From an uncultured Slackia sp. (GTDB lineage Bacteria; Actinomycetota; Coriobacteriia; Coriobacteriales; Eggerthellaceae): a DNA stretch of 22,194 bases. Location: assembly GCF_959608125.1 (NCBI RefSeq), contig NZ_CAUHPG010000030.1, forward strand, positions 1 through 22,194, written 5' to 3'. Of this stretch, positions 14,957 to 22,194 are shown in pieces. The translations under genes and the position numbers were made by a program. The notes beneath the pieces are model-generated. The model saw only the letters and a list, made by a program, of their open reading frames with translations, did not search any database and was not told where the DNA came from. Numbering within the stretch: the stretch's first letter is position 1; each line of letters begins with the position of its first letter.

Positions 14957-15043
14957 AGAGGTCGTCGTAACGAAACGCCGCTTCCCCGCTCGCCGCAGCC
15001 TCATACGCTCATATATCGCCCTATTCCGATGCGCCCATGCACG

Positions 15044-15076
15044 AAAAAGGCCCGGCGGAGGGTATGCCGGGCCTTT
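15044..15076. terminator. Bidirectional intrinsic terminator between peptidase and cytochrome genes
   Basis: AAAGGCCCGGC (15046-15056) pairs with GCCGGGCCTTT (15066-15076) around a nine-base loop. On the minus strand the stem runs into TTTTT (15048-15044), so it should stop the cytochrome operon efficiently; on the plus strand only TTT follows. It lies between the convergent genes ending at 14956 and 15148. Confidence 0.85.
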
Positions 15077-15147
15077 GTGGAAAACGACGTGCGCGTCAGG
15101 GGGAGGGAGGGAAAGACGCGCATGTCACGAATAGGTTCGTCGAATCC

Positions 15148-15831
15148 TTACGCTTCGTGAGAAACGGGGCGTACGCGGATTTCGTGGCAATTGCCGCAGG
15201 TGAACACGCCGCGGTGGTGGCACTGCGCGCACCATTTGGTCGCATCCTTCTGAATGTCTTCGGAATGCACCTTGTGGCAATCGACGCAGGTGGGCTGGTT
15301 CGCATCATGCTGTTCGTTGCTGTCGTACTGATGCGGGTTGACCTGGTTGCCGTTGGAGTCGGTCAGATACACCTTGCCCTCGGTCTGGGCCGCCATTTCC
15401 TCCATGGTGCCGTGGCACTCGGGAGTCTGACAGCTCTTCTCGTCGACGGTGACCTTGCTGGCCTTCAAGTCCGTGGTCTTCTCCATGTCGCCGTACTTCA
15501 GTCCATTGTGCGACTCGGCGAGAGAATCCTCGGTCGTGTGGCACTGGATGCACTGCAGATCGGCATGCTCGGAAGCCTGGGGGCACTTCTCATCGGTCAT
15601 CGTCGCAGCTTCTTGGCTATGGCAGGTTTCGCAATCGCTTTCCATGCTCCATTCGACGGGCTGCGTCATCAGAGGATCGATCTTCTGCTCGCTGGCGGAA
15701 GGGTCCGCCTGCTTCGGAGAGCATCCCATGATGCTGCCCAAAGCAAGCGCAAGAGCGCATACGGCGCCGATAATGGCCAGGAGGGCAACGCCCTTACGCG
15801 AATTGCTCGTTATAGCTTTCGTCATCTTCAT
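15148..15831 (-). CDS. Multihaem cytochrome c lipoprotein
   Basis: A 227-residue exported c-type cytochrome. The signal segment (about 13-36) ends in a lipobox GSIMGC, so Cys37 is probably lipidated and the protein is held on the outer face of the membrane. Six haem-binding motifs are visible: CETCH (67), CIQCH (94), CQTPECH (134, the CX4CH form), CVDCH (162), CAQCH (181) and CGNCH (192). It follows the flavoprotein gene by 105 bases on the same strand and is the presumed electron donor to it, as in the cytochrome-plus-flavoprotein pairs of Eggerthella such as the cgr genes. The start is either the ATG at 15831 or the in-frame ATG at 15825, which is better spaced from AAGGA. A strong hairpin lies before it and a terminator after it. 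Confidence 0.9.
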   Translation of the reverse strand: MKMTKAITSNSRKGVALLAIIGAVCALALALGSIMGCSPKQADPSASEQKIDPLMTQPVEWSMESDCETCHSQEAATMTDEKCPQASEHADLQCIQCHTTEDSLAESHNGLKYGDMEKTTDLKASKVTVDEKSCQTPECHGTMEEMAAQTEGKVYLTDSNGNQVNPHQYDSNEQHDANQPTCVDCHKVHSEDIQKDATKWCAQCHHRGVFTCGNCHEIRVRPVSHEA

Positions 15832-15871
15832 TAATCCTTACTCACCGCGCATGGCTCGCGCATCGGCGGGA

Positions 15872-15904
15872 GGCGAAGCGGCGCCGAAAAGCGCACGCTT
15901 CGCC
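15872..15904. other. Strong hairpin between flavoprotein and cytochrome genes
   Basis: GGCGAAGCG-GCGC (15872-15884) pairs with GCGC and, past one bulged A, CGCTTCGCC (15896-15904); the loop is CGAAAA. Thirteen pairs, perfect apart from the bulge, with no T-tract on either side. In the 105-base gap of an operon this may set the relative amounts of the two mRNAs or proteins. Confidence 0.6.
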
Positions 15905-15936
15905 TTCGTTGCTATCGCATGAACGCGCTTGAACGA

Positions 15937-17601
15937 CTATTCGGCGTCCCAGCTCTCAAGACCGGCGCAATGGCGCGCGGAAATACGGCCCCAGACCTGA
16001 TTCTCGGCATTGTTGCCGCCCGTGATGCCGTAGCTGTGGCTCTGGAAGTTGCCGAAGCAGCCGGCGGCGTACAGACGGGGAATCGGGTTGTCGGCAGGGT
16101 CGAGCACCTGGCCGTTGGCGTTCTTCTTCGGGCCGCCCAGCGTGGAGCAGGAACCCGGATACACGCTGATCGCGTAGTACGGGCCGCCGTCCAGCTTGGT
16201 CAGGGTCTCGGCGGAACGGTCGAAACGGGCGTCGACGCCGGCGTCGCAGAAGCCCTGGTACTCATCGAAGGTAGCCTTCAGGGCGTCGATATCCATCCAC
16301 TCGTCGCATTCCTTGATCTTCTGACCGAGCTCTTCGATGGTGTTGCCGGTCAGAATCCAGCCGCGCTCGAGCTCGGCTTTGTTGTCCTGGGACCAGCCGT
16401 CCCATGCGCGCAGCTCCTCGGGCAGGTCGGATGCGAAGTTGCCGCACTCGAAGAAGTCGCCCTGAGACGTGGACAGCTTGCCTGCGCTGAAGCAGCTCTG
16501 GTCGAAAATGCACCAGGTCGGAATACGGTCGTAATCGTCGATTTCATCGCTGAAGGACAGCAGCGTATGCCAGCCGTTATGCGGGGAGCCCATCTTGTTC
16601 TCGTCGACGAAGCGGCGGCCGAGGCGGTTCACGTTGAAGTAAGAGAACGCGGGCATGAAGTACAGGATGGAGAAGTCGTACTCGGGGTCGCGGGTCCACA
16701 TGGAGTACATGGAGATGGCCATGTCGGTGTGCCAAAGCTTCGCGCCGACCTTCTCGACCATGGTCATGCCGTCGCCCGTGTTCCAACGCCAGCCTTCGAA
16801 CTTGAAGGGGGAGCACTTCAGGTAGTAATCCTTCATCTCCTCGTTGAACTCGAAGCCGCCGGTGCACATGATGACGCCCTTGCGAGCCTTGACGGCCTTC
16901 TTGGTGCCGTCCTCGCCGATCAGCGTATAGCAGCCGACGATTTCCTTGGTCTCGGGGTTCTGGATGAGCTCCTCGTCATGGCAGTCGAACAGCACTTCGA
17001 CGCCCAGCTCTTCGCGCTTCGCATCGAGCTCGCGGAAAGTGAGCATGCCGAAACCGTCCACGGAGGACAGCTTGCAAGCACCCTCGTACTTGCCGCCGTC
17101 AAGGAACCAATACTCGGGAATGGCGCCGGCGAGAGCCTGCTCGACGACCTCGTAGGTCATACCGTACTTGTCCGCGTACTCGGTATTGCGGACGGCCTCG
17201 TTGACCCAGGCGTCGATCATGTCGTCGGGAGTCTTGCCGTGCGTGAAGGCGCGGATGTAATCGGCGAAGAGTTCTTTCTTATCCTCTTCGATGATGGTCC
17301 ATTCGCCGTTGTTGATACGGCTGTTGCCGCCGCCCTCGATCGGAGCCTTCTCAAGAACGAGAACCTTCTGCTGGCACTCGTCGGCAGCGATCAGCGAAGC
17401 CCACATGCCCGCGCCGCCGTAACCGATGACCAAAACGTCGGTCTCGTAGTCCCACGAAGCCGGCATCCAGTCGGCGGAAGCGTTGCCCGAGCCGCCCGAA
17501 GCGCAGCCCGCGAGCGCGGCGGCGCCTGCAGTCGCGGCGCCTGCGAGCGCTGCGCCCTTCAGGAAGTTGCGACGAGAGACGCCCATACCCTTGTTGCTCA
17601 T
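15937..17601 (-). CDS. Tat-exported FAD-dependent reductase (fumarate-reductase flavoprotein family)
   Basis: A 554-residue flavoprotein. The Tat motif SRRNFLKG is at residues 9-16 and the leader ends in LAGC (Cys33), so it is probably a Tat lipoprotein outside the membrane. FAD is bound by DVLVIGYGGAGMWASLIAADE (55-75) with VLVLEK to its end, and by the C-terminal YAAGCFGNFQ...GGNNAENQVWGR region. LGRRFVDE (327-334) keeps an arginine corresponding to the catalytic Arg of fumarate reductases. The usual HHTMGG is SCSTLGG here (484-490) and the usual HGANRLGGN is HSYGITGGN (522-530), so the substrate-clamping His and Arg appear to be missing. It should reduce some other organic acceptor, fed by the cytochrome encoded downstream. 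ATG 17601 has GAGGAGGAG closely upstream. Divergent from a membrane LuxR gene. Confidence 0.9.
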   Translation of the reverse strand: MSNKGMGVSRRNFLKGAALAGAATAGAAALAGCASGGSGNASADWMPASWDYETDVLVIGYGGAGMWASLIAADECQQKVLVLEKAPIEGGGNSRINNGEWTIIEEDKKELFADYIRAFTHGKTPDDMIDAWVNEAVRNTEYADKYGMTYEVVEQALAGAIPEYWFLDGGKYEGACKLSSVDGFGMLTFRELDAKREELGVEVLFDCHDEELIQNPETKEIVGCYTLIGEDGTKKAVKARKGVIMCTGGFEFNEEMKDYYLKCSPFKFEGWRWNTGDGMTMVEKVGAKLWHTDMAISMYSMWTRDPEYDFSILYFMPAFSYFNVNRLGRRFVDENKMGSPHNGWHTLLSFSDEIDDYDRIPTWCIFDQSCFSAGKLSTSQGDFFECGNFASDLPEELRAWDGWSQDNKAELERGWILTGNTIEELGQKIKECDEWMDIDALKATFDEYQGFCDAGVDARFDRSAETLTKLDGGPYYAISVYPGSCSTLGGPKKNANGQVLDPADNPIPRLYAAGCFGNFQSHSYGITGGNNAENQVWGRISARHCAGLESWDAE

Positions 17602-17786
17602 TTTCTCCTCCTCTGTGTTGAGCGAACGGCCGGCGGCGCCGCCTCCCGCGGCGTGCTGCCGTTTTGTTCTTCCCATTCGCTTTGACGGCCTTCATGATGC
17701 GCATCTCGCGTCAAAGGCGCGCCTGTCAGAGAATCGTATTTTGCAGAATTGAAGAAATACCAGGTCATACGCAATACGTACGATAT

Positions 17787-17805
17787 ATACGATTGGCAAT
17801 CGTAT
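17787..17805. promoter_or_regulatory. Perfect 19-base palindrome in the flavoprotein-luxR promoter region
   Basis: ATACGATTG-G-CAATCGTAT: nine-base perfect arms around one base, the size expected for a LuxR-type dimer site. The half-site AATCGTATT also occurs at 17732-17740, 66 bases away, inside the same 330-base gap between the divergent genes. The rest of the gap shows no gene. Candidate operator for the adjacent LuxR protein. Confidence 0.6.
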
Positions 17806-17931
17806 TCTCCCCTTTGCGCTCCTCGGGTATGGTGGATGCATCGAGTCTTGCGCGCTTCGTCGATTTGGGGAAATCGGAATCCATGCGCGAAGGCACGAAG
17901 GACCAGAAGAGTCCTTATGGGAGGGATACAT

Positions 17932-19467
17932 ATGAATACCGAAAAAAGCGCCCCGTCGCGCCTTCGAACCGCAACGGGACAAGGCGCCAATCTTGCGGTC
18001 ATCGTGCTCGGATTCGGGCTCTGTCGAGCATGGATCGTCGCCTGCCTCGCCATCCCGACGATTCATAGAACCGTCCATGGAACGAATTGGCTCTATCTGA
18101 CCATGGGGGCCTTGGCGGCATTGTTCGTGGCATTCGCGACACATGCGACGGTCGGGAAAAGCGAACGATTCCACGAACACGTCGCGGAATCGACTTTCGG
18201 CCTTCTTCTGGCTTCCTCGCTCGCCATTCCCGCATCGCTCGTGCTCGATTCGCTCCTCCTCGCTTTCGTCGGGTTCATGACAGGGGGCATTACCGCGGGC
18301 ATGCTCCAGGTTCTTTGGGGGGAGCGCTTCTCGACCCATGAGACGACATTCGTGACCATCGCATCGGCTCTCGCGGCCATCGTCACCGCGCTCTGCCTCG
18401 CATGTTCGGAAGAAGTCGTGCGCATCATCGGTTACGCCGCCTTTCCCCTCTGTTCGTTTCTCTTGCTCACCATCGAATGCAAGCGCAACCGCATCTCATG
18501 GCGAACGGGGCGTTCTCTTGACGAGATAGACGGCCCCGCCTACAGCGAGCGCATCGCGGCTGAAGCCGAAGGATTCCCCTCCATTCCTAACGAAACAGGG
18601 AAACTGGTCGCGAAGCTCATGGCTTCCGTGGCCATCTTCTCATTCTTGGTCAGGATGTTCGACTCCATCCCCGCCAGCGGAATAGACCCGTTCGACGCTA
18701 TCGGCGGAAGCTCGTTGTTCGCCCTGGTCGTAGTCGGCTTCGCATTGGTCGCCACCGCTATGGTCATGAAAGAACGATTCGACGTCACGCGTGTCTATCG
18801 CGTCGTCGTTCCCATCATGGTGCTCGGATGCGTGGTCCTTGCCGTGTTCTTCGAAGTCAATTCGGCCATAGCGATCCTGCTGATAGGCATCGGATACGAG
18901 TTTTTCGACGTTCTCGTCTGGATCCTTTTCGCCAGCATGTCGCGCAGCCATCGCGACGGAGCGGGATACATCTACGGACTCGGCGTCGCGAGCATGTTCT
19001 TCGGCATGGCCGCCGGCCTCCTTGCCGGCGACCTGGCGCATACGCTCGTCAGCAGCGGGACCCTGCAGCTGACAATGATCGCCATGGCCTCGATTATCTC
19101 CCTGGTGTTCACGGGATTCATGCTCTTCCCCGAGGGCATGATGAGCAAGCTCTCCCCCCTACGCCCCGGAGCGAAAAAACAACGCAAAACGTCACCGGAC
19201 AGCGAAGCCCGAACAACTGAGGAAAAGGCTCCCGTATCGGAGCAGCGTCCGCTCGAGGACCGCTGTTCCGACGTGGCCCGCGATTGCGGCCTGACGCCGC
19301 GCGAAAGCGAGGTTCTGCTCCTTCTCGCGAAAGGGCGCACCGTTCCCGTTATCGCCCGAGACCTTCAGATAGCGAAAGGCACCGCACGCACCCATACCGA
19401 GCGCATCTATCGCAAGCTCGACGTGCATAAGCAACAAGAGCTGATCGACAAGGTCGAAAACGCCTGA
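17932..19467 (+). CDS. Membrane-bound LuxR-family transcriptional regulator (flavoprotein-linked)
   Basis: A 511-residue protein with roughly ten to twelve hydrophobic segments in residues 20-395. A short charged linker (about 405-448) follows, then a LuxR/NarL helix-turn-helix at 452-511 (CGLTPRESEVLLLLAKGRTVPVIA, RDLQIAKGTARTHTERIYRK, LDVHKQQELI). Same architecture as the regulator beside dmsA, but a diverged paralogue with a shorter linker. The ATG at 17932 has GGGAGG seven bases upstream; the 61 in-frame codons before it run through the promoter and palindrome region and are not counted. It is divergent from the flavoprotein-cytochrome operon, which is its probable target. The signal sensed by the membrane half is unknown. 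Confidence 0.9.
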   Translation: MNTEKSAPSRLRTATGQGANLAVIVLGFGLCRAWIVACLAIPTIHRTVHGTNWLYLTMGALAALFVAFATHATVGKSERFHEHVAESTFGLLLASSLAIPASLVLDSLLLAFVGFMTGGITAGMLQVLWGERFSTHETTFVTIASALAAIVTALCLACSEEVVRIIGYAAFPLCSFLLLTIECKRNRISWRTGRSLDEIDGPAYSERIAAEAEGFPSIPNETGKLVAKLMASVAIFSFLVRMFDSIPASGIDPFDAIGGSSLFALVVVGFALVATAMVMKERFDVTRVYRVVVPIMVLGCVVLAVFFEVNSAIAILLIGIGYEFFDVLVWILFASMSRSHRDGAGYIYGLGVASMFFGMAAGLLAGDLAHTLVSSGTLQLTMIAMASIISLVFTGFMLFPEGMMSKLSPLRPGAKKQRKTSPDSEARTTEEKAPVSEQRPLEDRCSDVARDCGLTPRESEVLLLLAKGRTVPVIARDLQIAKGTARTHTERIYRKLDVHKQQELIDKVENA

Positions 19468-19491
19468 TCCGATACGCCTCACCCATAAAGC

Positions 19492-19533
19492 AAGGGCCCT
19501 TCCGACGCCACAAGATGTCGGAAGGGCCCTTTT
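19492..19533 (+). terminator. Intrinsic terminator after the second LuxR gene
   Basis: AAGGGCCCTTCCGAC (19492-19506) pairs perfectly with GTCGGAAGGGCCCTT (19517-19531) around a ten-base loop, ending in TTTT. It lies 25 bases after the LuxR stop. The symmetric A/T ends could also serve the convergent cyclophilin gene. Confidence 0.9.
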
Positions 19534-19600
19534 GGGTTCAAAATTCGTCTCGCTGGACATTCTCGCAAAGAAGGTGGAGCGGCCATTATGCAAAAAGACT

Positions 19601-20166
19601 CTATTCCACAGCCTCCGTGGCTCCCTCGATGCGAATCGACTCGATGCGGTCGCCCACACGCAGCGCATGCACGACATCAAGCCCCTCGATCGTTTCGCCG
19701 AATACCGTATATTTGTCGTCGAACTCGGGCCGCTTAGACGGAGAGAAATAGAACTGGCAGCTTCCCGAGTCGGGGTCGGACTTATGCGCCATCACGATGG
19801 ACCCGTCCTCGTGATGGTTTCTGGGATTGGAAGCCCACTCGTCCCTGATGCGGTATTCGGCCTCGCCCGTGCCAGGATGCATGCCGTGCAGTACGCCATG
19901 CACGGCCTGGTACACCTGATTGGGGGGGGCATATTACGCGTTATAGGGCACCCGCCCAGCACGACGGAATCTTCTTTCCTCGCATGAAAAGCCAGATTGT
20001 CGTAGAAGCCGTCCTGGGCAAGCTGCACGAACTGGCCCACGGTCAGCGGGCATTCGAGACCGTAAAGCTTCACGCGAACCGTGCCGCGCGCGGTCTTGAT
20101 CACGGCGATTTCATTTCCGTTCGGCACGTATTCCGGATCGTGCACTTCCCTAACCACCATTGCCAT
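19601..20166 (-). pseudogene. Cyclophilin-type peptidyl-prolyl isomerase, frameshifted in a C8 run
   Basis: Two overlapping frames together make one cyclophilin-like protein of about 188 residues. The first frame runs from ATG 20166 (AGGAGGG upstream) and gives TARGTVRVKLYGLECPLTVGQFVQLAQDGFYDNLAFH and VVLGGCPITRNMPPP. The second gives VYQAVHGVLHGMHPGTGEAEYRIRDEW, IVMAHKSDPDSGSCQFYFSPS and YTVFGETIEGLDVVHAL. They meet at eight Gs on the plus strand (19922-19929); nine would restore one frame. Cyclophilins speed proline isomerisation in protein folding. The usual FHR with the catalytic Arg is FHA here, so activity is doubtful even if intact. No signal peptide is seen, so it would be cytoplasmic. 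The shift may be a real mutation, a slippage-variable tract or a sequencing error. Confidence 0.8.
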
Positions 20167-20324
20167 GGCATTCCCTCCTGGATTCCCTCATCGCGCTCGC
20201 GTCGAGCACGAAATCGTTCCTTCTACCCTCCACTCTACGGAAAGCGACGTCGTCTCGCGTCCGTAGGAGAATCGTATTCGCATCCGATACGCCCGATGAG
20301 AGAGGATTTTCGCCTTGAATGCGG

Positions 20325-20350
20325 AAAGGCCCCTCTTGCGAGGGGCCTTT
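20325..20350. terminator. Intrinsic terminator after the symporter gene
   Basis: AAAGGCCCCTC (20325-20335), loop of four, GAGGGGCCTTT (20340-20350). It is 26 bases past the stop of the minus-strand symporter gene. The T-run is short (TTT) but the stem is perfect. The 158 bases from here to the cyclophilin start hold no gene. Confidence 0.8.
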
Positions 20351-20376
20351 CGGATAAAACATGCCTTAAGGCGATG

Positions 20377-21909
20377 TTACTTCAGGGGTTCGAAGGAATC
20401 GCCGCCGGCGTCGATAGCCTCTTCGAAGTATTCCTTGACAGGCTGCGGACCGACGTCTTTAAGATCGTCGCTGCCGATATGCCAGCACTCCGTCTTGGGC
20501 AGGCCTTCGATATTGTCGGCCACGAACACGGGATCTTTGCCGGCCTTCTTCTGGGCCGTGTAGTCATCGAGAGCCTTGAACGCCCACTTGCCCAAAAGCA
20601 GGATGGCGATCAGGTTGACGATAGCCATGAAGCCCATGGTGATGTCGGCCAGATTCCATGCCAGATCGAAGCTGTTCAGGCAACCGACGAAAATCGCGAT
20701 CAGAACGGTAATGCGGAAAATCGTCAGAACGACCGGGCTGTTCTTGATGAAACGCATGTTGCTTTCAGCATAGAAGTAGTTGCCGATCAAGCTGGAGAAC
20801 GCGAATGCGAAAATCGCGAAGGTCACGAAGTGGATGCCCATCTCGCCGACAGCGGAGTTGACGGCCATCTGCACGAGGGGCATGCCGTTGAGTTCGCCGA
20901 AGGTGCCGCCGGACTGAACGTAGAAGATCAGGACCATGAAGGCGGAGCAGGTGCAGACGACCAGCGTGTCGATATAGACGGACAGCGTCTGGACCAGACC
21001 CTGCTTGACCGGGTGCGAAACGCTTGCGGTAGCAGCGGCATTCGGGGCGGAACCCATGCCGGCCTCATTGGAGAACAGGCCGCGCTTGATGCCAAGAACG
21101 ACGACGGAGCCCGCGAAGCCGCCGAAGATCGACTGGAAGTCGAAGGCGGAAGCAGCGATGACGCTGAAGACCTCGGGGAGCTTGTCGAGATTGGTCAGGG
21201 TGATGAAGATACCCAGGCCGATATAGGCCAAAGCCATGACGGGCACCACGATAGAGGTGATGATGCTGATGCGCTTGGAACCGCCGAAAATGACGAACGC
21301 GGTCATCACGACGAGCACGATACCCAGGGCCATAGCCGCACCGTTGGTGGCGTAATCGGGAATGTAGTACTCCAGGGCGCTTGCCATGTTGAATGCCTGC
21401 AGGCCGTTGAAGCCGTAGGCATAGCAGATGATCAGCAGAATGGCGAACAGGACGCCGAGCCAGCGCTTGCCGAGGGCCTGCTCGATGTAGTAAGCGGGAC
21501 CGCCGCGGAACTCGCCTTCCTTGCCGCGTACTTTCCAGATCTGCGCGAGCGTGGATTCGATGAACGCGGAAGCAGCGCCGGCGAGAGCCATAAGCCACAT
21601 CCAGAACACCGCGCCGGGACCGCCCGTGGCAACCGCAGTCGCGATGCCGGCGATGTTGCCCGTGCCGACGCGAGAGGCGGTAGAAACCATCAGCGCCTGG
21701 AACGACGAGATAGACTTCTTGCCTTCTACGTGCCTTTTCTCCGTGAGCTGGGTGAACATATCCTTGATGTAGCGGATTTGTACGCCCTTCGTACGAATGG
21801 TGAAATAAATCGCGCAGAAGACAAGCAGGAATACCAGGATGTAGGTATACATGAACCCGCTGATTTCTCCGGTAACCGAGACGAGGGTATCCATCAGATC
21901 TCCGTTCAT
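20377..21909 (-). CDS. AGCS-family sodium/alanine (or glycine) symporter
   Basis: A 510-residue polytopic membrane transporter of the alanine-or-glycine:cation symporter family, which imports small neutral amino acids with sodium. Family signatures are present: VSTASRVGTGNIAGIATAVATGGPGAVFWMW, EFRGGPAYYIEQALGKRW and GIKRGLFSNEAGMGSAPNAAATASVSHPVKQG. About ten to eleven membrane helices are followed by a soluble C-terminal tail of about 65 residues (ALDDYTAQKKAGKDPVFVADN onward), longer than in many relatives. The ATG at 21909 has AAAGGGGG six bases upstream. On the minus strand a -10-like TAAAAT (21967-21962) lies before it. It appears to be a single-gene transcript. Exact substrate cannot be told from sequence. 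Confidence 0.94.
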   Translation of the reverse strand: MNGDLMDTLVSVTGEISGFMYTYILVFLLVFCAIYFTIRTKGVQIRYIKDMFTQLTEKRHVEGKKSISSFQALMVSTASRVGTGNIAGIATAVATGGPGAVFWMWLMALAGAASAFIESTLAQIWKVRGKEGEFRGGPAYYIEQALGKRWLGVLFAILLIICYAYGFNGLQAFNMASALEYYIPDYATNGAAMALGIVLVVMTAFVIFGGSKRISIITSIVVPVMALAYIGLGIFITLTNLDKLPEVFSVIAASAFDFQSIFGGFAGSVVVLGIKRGLFSNEAGMGSAPNAAATASVSHPVKQGLVQTLSVYIDTLVVCTCSAFMVLIFYVQSGGTFGELNGMPLVQMAVNSAVGEMGIHFVTFAIFAFAFSSLIGNYFYAESNMRFIKNSPVVLTIFRITVLIAIFVGCLNSFDLAWNLADITMGFMAIVNLIAILLLGKWAFKALDDYTAQKKAGKDPVFVADNIEGLPKTECWHIGSDDLKDVGPQPVKEYFEEAIDAGGDSFEPLK

Positions 21910-22016
21910 GCAGAGCCCCCTTTCTTTTGTTTTCGTTGGTTTTTACTTACCCAAGCTGCAGATTTTATCAGATATCCACATTTGCTCCATTGGAATAAAG
22001 CACCCGATTCATTCAA

Positions 22017-22059
22017 CCGCCCGACGGTATCTACGGGCGGTAAACGGGCGCGATCGCGC
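22017..22059. repeat. Inverted repeats in the gap upstream of the symporter gene
   Basis: CCGCCCG (22017-22023) pairs with CGGGCGG (22034-22040), and a twelve-base perfect palindrome GCGCGATCGCGC follows at 22048-22059. No T-tract follows either. They lie between the symporter promoter area and the insertion-element-like repeats; their role is unknown. Confidence 0.4.
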
Positions 22060-22123
22060 GAAACTGTAGAAAAACACGCCCTTGAAGCCTCTTTTCGAAC
22101 CCCATATGAAAAACGCCCCGAAA

Positions 22124-22194
22124 TGAACTGAACCCCGATAGTGCAGTGAACCCCTATAGTTGGACAGACAATGTTCTGCTTCTCCTATAGGGGT
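22124..22194. mobile_element. Probable end of an IS3-family (IS150-like) element, cut by the window edge
   Basis: Two tandem 18-base repeats, 22124-22141 and 22142-22159, match at 15 of 18 positions; both begin TG and contain GTGAACCCC- or CTGAACCCC-like sequence. The second continues into TTGGACAGACA. This resembles the terminal repeats of IS150-group elements (TG-ACTG--CCC, then TTGGACA). ACCCCTATAG (22150-22159) is also inverted as CTATAGGGGT at 22185-22194. No transposase is visible because the window ends here. Confidence 0.45.

Noticed and set aside
15919..17685. 588-codon plus-strand open frame
   Set aside because: Antisense shadow of the flavoprotein gene, with no known domain.
19984..22131. 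715-codon plus-strand open frame
   Set aside because: Antisense to the AGCS symporter and part of the cyclophilin; composition is of the shadow type (many Asp, His and Arg).

Overview
The window is GC-rich and most likely comes from an anaerobic gut actinobacterium of the Coriobacteriia, probably family Eggerthellaceae (Slackia, Eggerthella or Gordonibacter type). This is inferred from the combination of an E. coli-like DmsABC reductase, a secreted Tat flavoprotein paired with a multihaem cytochrome lipoprotein, and two LuxR regulators that carry a large polytopic membrane domain. Genus and species cannot be fixed from the sequence alone.

Layout. Positions 1-2138 hold the N-terminal 712 codons of rpoB (minus strand, running off the left edge). 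A 696-base gap with an rpoB promoter candidate and an unexplained cluster of hairpins leads to a LysR regulator (2835-3731, plus). Then comes a DMSO-reductase-type locus on the minus strand: dmsA (8505-6085), a dmsB copy (6070-5447), an intrinsic terminator, a second dmsB copy (5286-4666) and dmsC (4647-3757). A divergent membrane-LuxR regulator (8811-10508, plus) and a TorD/DmsD-type chaperone (11324-10659, minus) complete the locus.

The middle holds an OmpR-family response regulator (13900-13175) and a VanS-like histidine kinase (13119-11458). They are divergent from a membrane-anchored C39-like cysteine peptidase (14180-14956, plus). The intergenic region between them carries a tandem CTTAAG-type operator candidate.

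The second respiratory module is a Tat-exported FAD reductase (17601-15937) followed by a six-haem c-type cytochrome lipoprotein (15831-15148), divergent from a second membrane LuxR regulator (17932-19467). The flavoprotein appears to lack two substrate-binding residues of true fumarate reductases, so its electron acceptor is unknown. After a strong terminator there is a cyclophilin-like gene broken by a homopolymer frameshift (20166-19601), then an AGCS sodium/amino-acid symporter (21909-20377). At the right edge are tandem repeats that look like the end of an IS3-family element.

How it fits together. The window carries two separate anaerobic-respiration modules, each with its own divergent membrane LuxR protein as probable dedicated regulator. 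In the Dms module electrons would pass from menaquinol through DmsC and DmsB to DmsA. In the second module a lipoprotein cytochrome would feed an extracytoplasmic flavoprotein. The regulatory links are inferred from gene arrangement and from palindromes in the divergent promoters.
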